Shown here: one piece after another, positions 59,396 to 64,000 of the stretch
Position numbering within the stretch: position 1 is the stretch's first letter
Layout of the letters: each line of letters begins with the position of its first letter
Origin: Ectothiorhodospira lacustris
GTDB taxonomy: Bacteria > Pseudomonadota > Gammaproteobacteria > Ectothiorhodospirales > Ectothiorhodospiraceae
Assembly (NCBI RefSeq): GCF_022227845.1
Contig: NZ_JAJNQN010000007.1
Coordinates: forward strand, 1-64,000
Direction of reading: 5' to 3'
DNA: 64,000 nucleotides
Program-made: the position numbers and the translations under genes
The notes under the pieces: generated by a model
What the model was told of the DNA's origin: nothing
Databases searched by the model: none
The model's input: the letters and a program-made list of their open reading frames with translations, nothing else

Positions 59396-60307
59396 TCACT
59401 CCATCACCCGGTCGCGTCCATGGGCCTTGGCCCGATAGAGCGCCTGATCCGCCGCCTGCTTGAGTGCTTCCGCGGACGGCAGCGGTGCCGGGGCGGCACG
59501 GGTGGCAATACCGACACTGACGGTCAGGCAGGGAGAGACGCCGGAATACTCATGGGGGAGCTTCAAGTCTCTCACCGCCGCCACCATGCACTCCCCAACG
59601 TGCCGGGCACCCTGGGCATCCGTATCCGGTAGCAGGGCAACAAACTCCTCGCCCCCGTATCGGGCGACAAAATCCGAAGGTCTGGCGATACTGTCTTTCA
59701 GCACCTGCGCCACCCGGCGCAGGACGACATCTCCCGCCCCATGGCCGTAATGATCGTTGTAGGATTTGAAACAGTCGACATCGATCATGAGCAGGGACAG
59801 GCAGGAAGGGACATGACGGGACAGGCGTGACCATTCCTCCGCCAGTTTCTGGTCGAAATGACGCCGGTTCGGAAGCTCCGTCAGACTGTCCTGAAGCGAT
59901 ATCCGCTCCAGTCGGTCGGCCTTGAGCTTGTAATTGATGTGATTACGCACCCGGGCACGGACAATGGCCGGATTGAAAGGCTTGGAAATGTAATCCGCCG
60001 CCCCCAGGTTGAAACCCTTTTCCTCGTTGACATCATGATCCAGCGCCGTCACGAAGATCACCGGGATGTGCCGGGTACGCGCATCCTCCTTGAGCCGATA
60101 GCACAACTCATAACCATCCATGTCCGGCATGAGTACATCCAGCAGGATCAGATCCGGAGCCGGTTCCCTGCCGGCCAGGATCAGGGCCTTTTCCGCCCGG
60201 GTCGCGGTCAGAAGACGGTACTCACTGCTCAACAGATTGGCCAATACATGAATGTTGGCGGGCTGATCGTCAACGATCAGCACCGTGGCCTTGACCTCGT
60301 TCAACAT
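59396..60307 (-). CDS. Response regulator diguanylate cyclase (REC-GGDEF)
   Basis: A 303-residue protein. The receiver (1-125) has LIVDDQPANIH, phospho-Asp57 in LLDVLMPDMDG and Lys in YISKPFNP. The GGDEF domain has an intact active site ARYGGEEFVALL (218-222) and a canonical inhibitory I-site RPSD (209-212) five residues upstream. It should make c-di-GMP when phosphorylated and be feedback-limited. Its start overlaps the stop of the upstream hybrid kinase by one base (TGATG), so the kinase is its likely partner via the Hpt domain. Confidence 0.94.
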   Translation of the reverse strand: MLNEVKATVLIVDDQPANIHVLANLLSSEYRLLTATRAEKALILAGREPAPDLILLDVLMPDMDGYELCYRLKEDARTRHIPVIFVTALDHDVNEEKGFNLGAADYISKPFNPAIVRARVRNHINYKLKADRLERISLQDSLTELPNRRHFDQKLAEEWSRLSRHVPSCLSLLMIDVDCFKSYNDHYGHGAGDVVLRRVAQVLKDSIARPSDFVARYGGEEFVALLPDTDAQGARHVGECMVAAVRDLKLPHEYSGVSPCLTVSVGIATRAAPAPLPSAEALKQAADQALYRAKAHGRDRVME

Positions 60308-63300
60308 CAGACTTCAATCTCCAGACCGGCGTCGGATGCCATTTTTCGCAACAGATCGGCAGCGGGCTCATGGTCGAGGGTATCCAGCAGTCGCCTCAGC
60401 TCGATCACCTGTATTCCATCCACGTGTCGCTGCAAATAATGGATCACCATGCGTATGTTGTTGGCGGCCACCCACTCACCTGCCAGCAGGGACGCATGCA
60501 TGGCCCGCATCACCCTTCTGACGGATTCGGGATCATCATCCGGGCCATCCTCAACAACAGGGTCCACCGGCAAGGTGGACAGACTTGATCGGACCTCGCT
60601 CAAGGCGTCGATGAACGATGCACGCATTTGCTCAGGAATACCCGAGGTTTTCGCACTGGCCTGCTCCATGGCTCTCGTGCATTTTTCCAGACGGCTTGCG
60701 CCCAGCGTTCCTGCCAAACCCTTGAGGGTGTGAAGCTTGCGCTGGATTATTTCAGACCGGGGGCGGTTCAGGACTGTCACCATATCCGCAAATTCGGACT
60801 GCAATTGCAGATTGAAGCGATGAAGCATACTCAGATACAGAGTGACATCTCCTGCAAAAGTCTTCAGACCACGATCCAGATCAAACCCAGACATGCCAGG
60901 GAACAGATCACGAAGGGAAGACGACACGGTGTCATCCCCGACCGGCATGGTATCTTCATGCAGCCACTGCCTCAACATGGCGAACAGGGCTTGGGGATCG
61001 ATCGGTTTGGTCAGATAGCCGCTCACACCCGCTACCCGGGCACGCAGCCGATCATCGTCCATGGCTGCCGCAGATAACGCCACGACCGGCAAATCCGGAA
61101 AAAGCCGCCGGATACGCCGTGTCGCTTCAATGCCATCCATCACCGGCATCTGCAAATCCATGAGTACCAGATCGACAGGCTGCCGCTCCAGCAGATTGAT
61201 AGCCTCCAGGCCATTACAGACCGGTATGATCTGAACACCGGTTTTTTTGAGGATTTGAGTGGCCACTTCCTGATTGAGGGCATTATCCTCCACCAGCAGT
61301 ATGGTCTGACCGGGGAAAGAGGGTGGCCGGGTTTTCCCGCCGGCCAGGCCATCAGTCATCGATTCCGCAGGGGCCTCACTGGACAGGGGAAGCTGTAGTT
61401 CGAACTGGAACAGACTACCCTGGCCGGGCACGGATCGAAGCTCCAGCTCAGCGCCCATCCGGGCCAACAATCTGCAACTGATCGCCAGACCCAGCCCGGT
61501 GCCGCCGTATTTGCGGGTGGTGGAAGAATCCGCCTGGGAGAAGGGAAGAAACAGCTTGGTCTGTTGCGGCTCGCTGATCCCGATGCCGGTATCTCGAACC
61601 TGGAAACGCAATCGCACCGAGGCATCATCGTCGCTCAGGGCAAGCTGATGAATTGCCAGGGTCACCCGTCCCTGTTCGGTGAACTTGACGGCATTGCTCA
61701 ACAGATTGCTCAGGACCTGACACAGGCGCAGAAAATCCCCCTCCACCATCAGCCCGCTGTCGGTCTCCTGCTCCAGGATCAGCTCGATACCCTTGGTTTC
61801 CGCCGCGAGGGCGAACAGGGCACGCATGCGATCCAGCAGTTCATCGAGATGGAAAGGGTGACAGTCCAGCTCCAGCCTGCCGGCCTCGATTTTCGAATAG
61901 TCCAGGATGTCATTGATGATACTCAGCAGCATGCGCGAAGCATCACGTATCTTCACAAGATAATCCTGCTGCCGCTCATCCATAGGGGTATTCAGTAACA
62001 ATTCGGTCATGCCGATGACCGCATTCATGGGGGTCCGGATCTCATGACTGATGTTGGCCAGAAACTCACCCTTGGCGCGATTGGCGCGCTCGGCCGCCGC
62101 CTGTGCCTGCTTGATATGGGAAATATCCTGAATGATGGACCAGATCACTTCCCGCCCTTCCTGGTCCGTGGTCTTGAATCCATGGAGCAGCACCGGATAG
62201 CGACTGCCGTCCTTGCGAATGTATTCCTTTTCGAACGGTCCGTAGAGACCGGTCGCTTCCAGGGAGGCCAGTACCTTTTCCTCCTCGGGCAGGTAGCACT
62301 CGGGCGTCAGCTCCCAATAACTGAGCTGCCTGAACTCCTCTGGGGCATAGCCGGCAGGCTCGTTGATCGCCCGGTTGAATTCGAGGAACTGCCCGGTCCT
62401 GTAATCATTCATGGCGATCCCGACCGGGGACAGTTCGAACAAACCACGAAACTTGGCTTCCTGTGCCGCCAGTTCCCGGGCGGCCGTGACCCGATCCGTG
62501 ATGTCCTCATTGACGCCGACCACACGTACCGCCTCGCCGAACTCGTTGCGCCTGACCTGAGCCAGACCACGCAATGTCCTGTGTGCCCCATCCCGGTATC
62601 TCTGTATCTGGAACTCCACGTCGAAACGGGCATCATCCTTCAGCAGGCGCTCGAATGCCTCCAGCACGGCCGGGAGCGATTCGGGCAGGACCCGAGACTG
62701 CCAGTCCCTGAAGCAACCACGGAAAGCCTGGTGATCCACCCCATAAACCCTGAGCATCCCCTCGTCCCAGAGCAGCACATCGTTGGCAATGTCATAGTCC
62801 CAGATGCCGATATTGGCCGCCTCGGTGGCGAGCTTGAGCCGTTCCCTGCTCTCAAGCAGATGCATTTCGTTTTTTTTCTGCGCCGTGATGTCCCTGAACA
62901 CCACCAGCAGACAGGGACCGGAACTCAGCCCCATGCTCACCACGGAAACATTTGCATGGATCAGGCTGCCGTCCATGCGACGCATCCGGGTCCCGAAATC
63001 ATCCCGCCCCTGCGCCATGACCTTCGACACATGCGCCGCCACCTCCTCCGGATTCTCCTGAGCCTCATAATCCTGGATACGCAGACGGGAGAATGCCTCG
63101 GCGCTGTAACCCAGAATCTGGTGGGCGGCGGCATTGAACTTCAGCGGCAGGGTGGTCTTCGGATCGAGCAACAAGGCGCCATCCGGATAAAGATCAAACA
63201 GCATGCGAAACTTGCGCTCCTCTTCCTCCAGCGCCCTCCGGGTACTGATCTCCTGGGTCTGATCCAGCAAGTACCCCCGCAGCACGAGCAGGTTGCCCGC

Positions 63301-64000
63301 ATCGTCGTACTCCGGTACCGAGTGTTCATAAAACCACTGATACCGACCGGCACTGTTACGCAATCGATAATGTTGCTCGATAGCGGTGACACGATTGGCC
63401 AGATCAATGGCTCTGTCCCGTTCCAGCCGAGGCAGATCGTCAGGATGGACCAGATCCGCGAACAGGAAATCCGGCGCCAGCATGGACTCGACCGAAAAGC
63501 CAAGCACGTGCAGCACATTGGTGGAAACATAACGCAACGGCCAGCCAGGCGTGGGGAGCCACACACAGACCATGACCGGCCCCCCTGTAAACAGCTGCAA
63601 TTCCCGCTCCAGCTGCCGGGAACGGGCGACCGCCGCAGTCACGTCCTGAAACAGCAGCAGGAAGTTACCGGATTCGCCCAGGGGCTTTGCCTTGAGCTCC
63701 ACCGCCACGCCCATCCCATCCTTGCGCACCATCACCTCATCACCCTGATAGCTCTGGCGTCGTTCCAAGCATTGCAATACCCGGCACTGTCCCCGCGGAA
63801 TGAAGCTGTCGGTCCGGTCGCAAAGCAACCACTCCGAGGATGACGGACCCAGAGTGCCGTAATTGCCGCATTGAAAGAAATCCATCACGGGCCGACCCAG
63901 CATCTCCTCGGCCGCATGATCCAACAGTTCCGAGACCGCTTGATTGATCCTGATGATCAGACCCTTGGCATCAACGACGACCAGACCCGCCGGCACCTCA
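60307..64000 (-). CDS. Multi-PAS hybrid sensor histidine kinase with REC and Hpt (5' end cut by window)
   Basis: The frame is open to the right edge, so the N-terminus is missing; at least 1229 residues are present. Five PAS-like domains can be followed: about 1-120, 135-250, 262-372, 385-500 and 515-630 (FRGLFELSPVGIAMNDY). HisKA has the phospho-His near 651 (ISHEIRTPMNAVIGMTE). HATPase: NLLSNAVKFTEQGR, RDTGIGISEPQQ and GGTGLGLAISCRL. A receiver (about 897-1010) has Asp near 947 (LVLMDLQMPVMDG), and a C-terminal Hpt has His near 1089 (KLHTLKGLAGTLGA). No membrane segment is visible. It probably signals through the coupled diguanylate cyclase. Confidence 0.92.
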   Translation of the reverse strand, partial: EVPAGLVVVDAKGLIIRINQAVSELLDHAAEEMLGRPVMDFFQCGNYGTLGPSSSEWLLCDRTDSFIPRGQCRVLQCLERRQSYQGDEVMVRKDGMGVAVELKAKPLGESGNFLLLFQDVTAAVARSRQLERELQLFTGGPVMVCVWLPTPGWPLRYVSTNVLHVLGFSVESMLAPDFLFADLVHPDDLPRLERDRAIDLANRVTAIEQHYRLRNSAGRYQWFYEHSVPEYDDAGNLLVLRGYLLDQTQEISTRRALEEEERKFRMLFDLYPDGALLLDPKTTLPLKFNAAAHQILGYSAEAFSRLRIQDYEAQENPEEVAAHVSKVMAQGRDDFGTRMRRMDGSLIHANVSVVSMGLSSGPCLLVVFRDITAQKKNEMHLLESRERLKLATEAANIGIWDYDIANDVLLWDEGMLRVYGVDHQAFRGCFRDWQSRVLPESLPAVLEAFERLLKDDARFDVEFQIQRYRDGAHRTLRGLAQVRRNEFGEAVRVVGVNEDITDRVTAARELAAQEAKFRGLFELSPVGIAMNDYRTGQFLEFNRAINEPAGYAPEEFRQLSYWELTPECYLPEEEKVLASLEATGLYGPFEKEYIRKDGSRYPVLLHGFKTTDQEGREVIWSIIQDISHIKQAQAAAERANRAKGEFLANISHEIRTPMNAVIGMTELLLNTPMDERQQDYLVKIRDASRMLLSIINDILDYSKIEAGRLELDCHPFHLDELLDRMRALFALAAETKGIELILEQETDSGLMVEGDFLRLCQVLSNLLSNAVKFTEQGRVTLAIHQLALSDDDASVRLRFQVRDTGIGISEPQQTKLFLPFSQADSSTTRKYGGTGLGLAISCRLLARMGAELELRSVPGQGSLFQFELQLPLSSEAPAESMTDGLAGGKTRPPSFPGQTILLVEDNALNQEVATQILKKTGVQIIPVCNGLEAINLLERQPVDLVLMDLQMPVMDGIEATRRIRRLFPDLPVVALSAAAMDDDRLRARVAGVSGYLTKPIDPQALFAMLRQWLHEDTMPVGDDTVSSSLRDLFPGMSGFDLDRGLKTFAGDVTLYLSMLHRFNLQLQSEFADMVTVLNRPRSEIIQRKLHTLKGLAGTLGASRLEKCTRAMEQASAKTSGIPEQMRASFIDALSEVRSSLSTLPVDPVVEDGPDDDPESVRRVMRAMHASLLAGEWVAANNIRMVIHYLQRHVDGIQVIELRRLLDTLDHEPAADLLRKMASDAGLEIEV

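Overview
The window is a high-GC chromosomal segment of a gammaproteobacterium. Several neighbourhoods are classic for that class: pepA-holC-valS opposite lptF-lptG, xerD next to dsbC, parC/parE close together, and efp with epmA/epmB. A cowN-type gene behind a complete NifA/IHF/sigma-54 promoter suggests a nitrogen fixer. Together with the MoxR-DUF58-TgpA cassette and many c-di-GMP and chemosensory genes, it points to a free-living environmental lineage such as the Ectothiorhodospiraceae. That family placement is inference. I see no rRNA, tRNA, CRISPR array, IS element or prophage.

Layout. 1-300: G/C homopolymer hairpin and a dispersed repeat. 0.3-8.5 kb: a histidine-kinase-like ATPase, acuI-type oxidoreductase, a variant MCE/Mla lipid-transport operon (STAS-permease fusion, ATPase, MCE protein, PqiC-like lipoprotein) and a GNAT acetyltransferase. 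6.5-10.5 kb: MoxR, DUF58, TgpA transglutaminase. 10.5-12.8 kb: iscR-iscS-iscU with an IscR operator and a terminator directly after iscU. 12.9-18 kb: DUF1249 protein, phosphoglucomutase, and the EF-P/EpmA/EpmB beta-lysylation set. 18-22 kb: a PilZ-like protein and a FimX-like degenerate GGDEF/EAL protein. 22-28 kb: htpX, parC, a small membrane protein, parE and a repeat-rich gap. 28-36.5 kb: cnoX-like thioredoxin, dsbC, xerD, SPFH, NfeD and PilZ genes, an RDD protein, lptG/lptF. 36.5-43.6 kb: pepA, holC, valS, cowN, ybiT. 43.7-47.1 kb: gamma-glutamyltransferase, a LysR regulator, wrbA.

47.4-59.4 kb is the most unusual region: an eleven-gene, tightly coupled chemosensory operon. In order it encodes a soluble receptor with two signalling tips in one chain, a three-domain CheW, CheB, a HEAT-repeat protein, CheR, CheY, a CheA with an atypical long middle region, an 80-residue STAS-like protein, a second CheY, a membrane receptor-like protein with a CheZ-like DxxxQ motif, and a ParA ATPase. 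No cheZ, cheC, cheX or cheD is present and no flagellar gene is nearby, so a non-swimming output (pili, c-di-GMP, development) is plausible. On the opposite strand, a multi-PAS hybrid kinase with a C-terminal Hpt (cut by the window end) is translationally coupled to a response-regulator diguanylate cyclase.

The recurring theme is second-messenger and surface-behaviour signalling (FimX, PilZ proteins, REC-GGDEF, alternative chemosensory system) embedded in ordinary housekeeping DNA. Intergenic gaps carry two families of dispersed palindromes.
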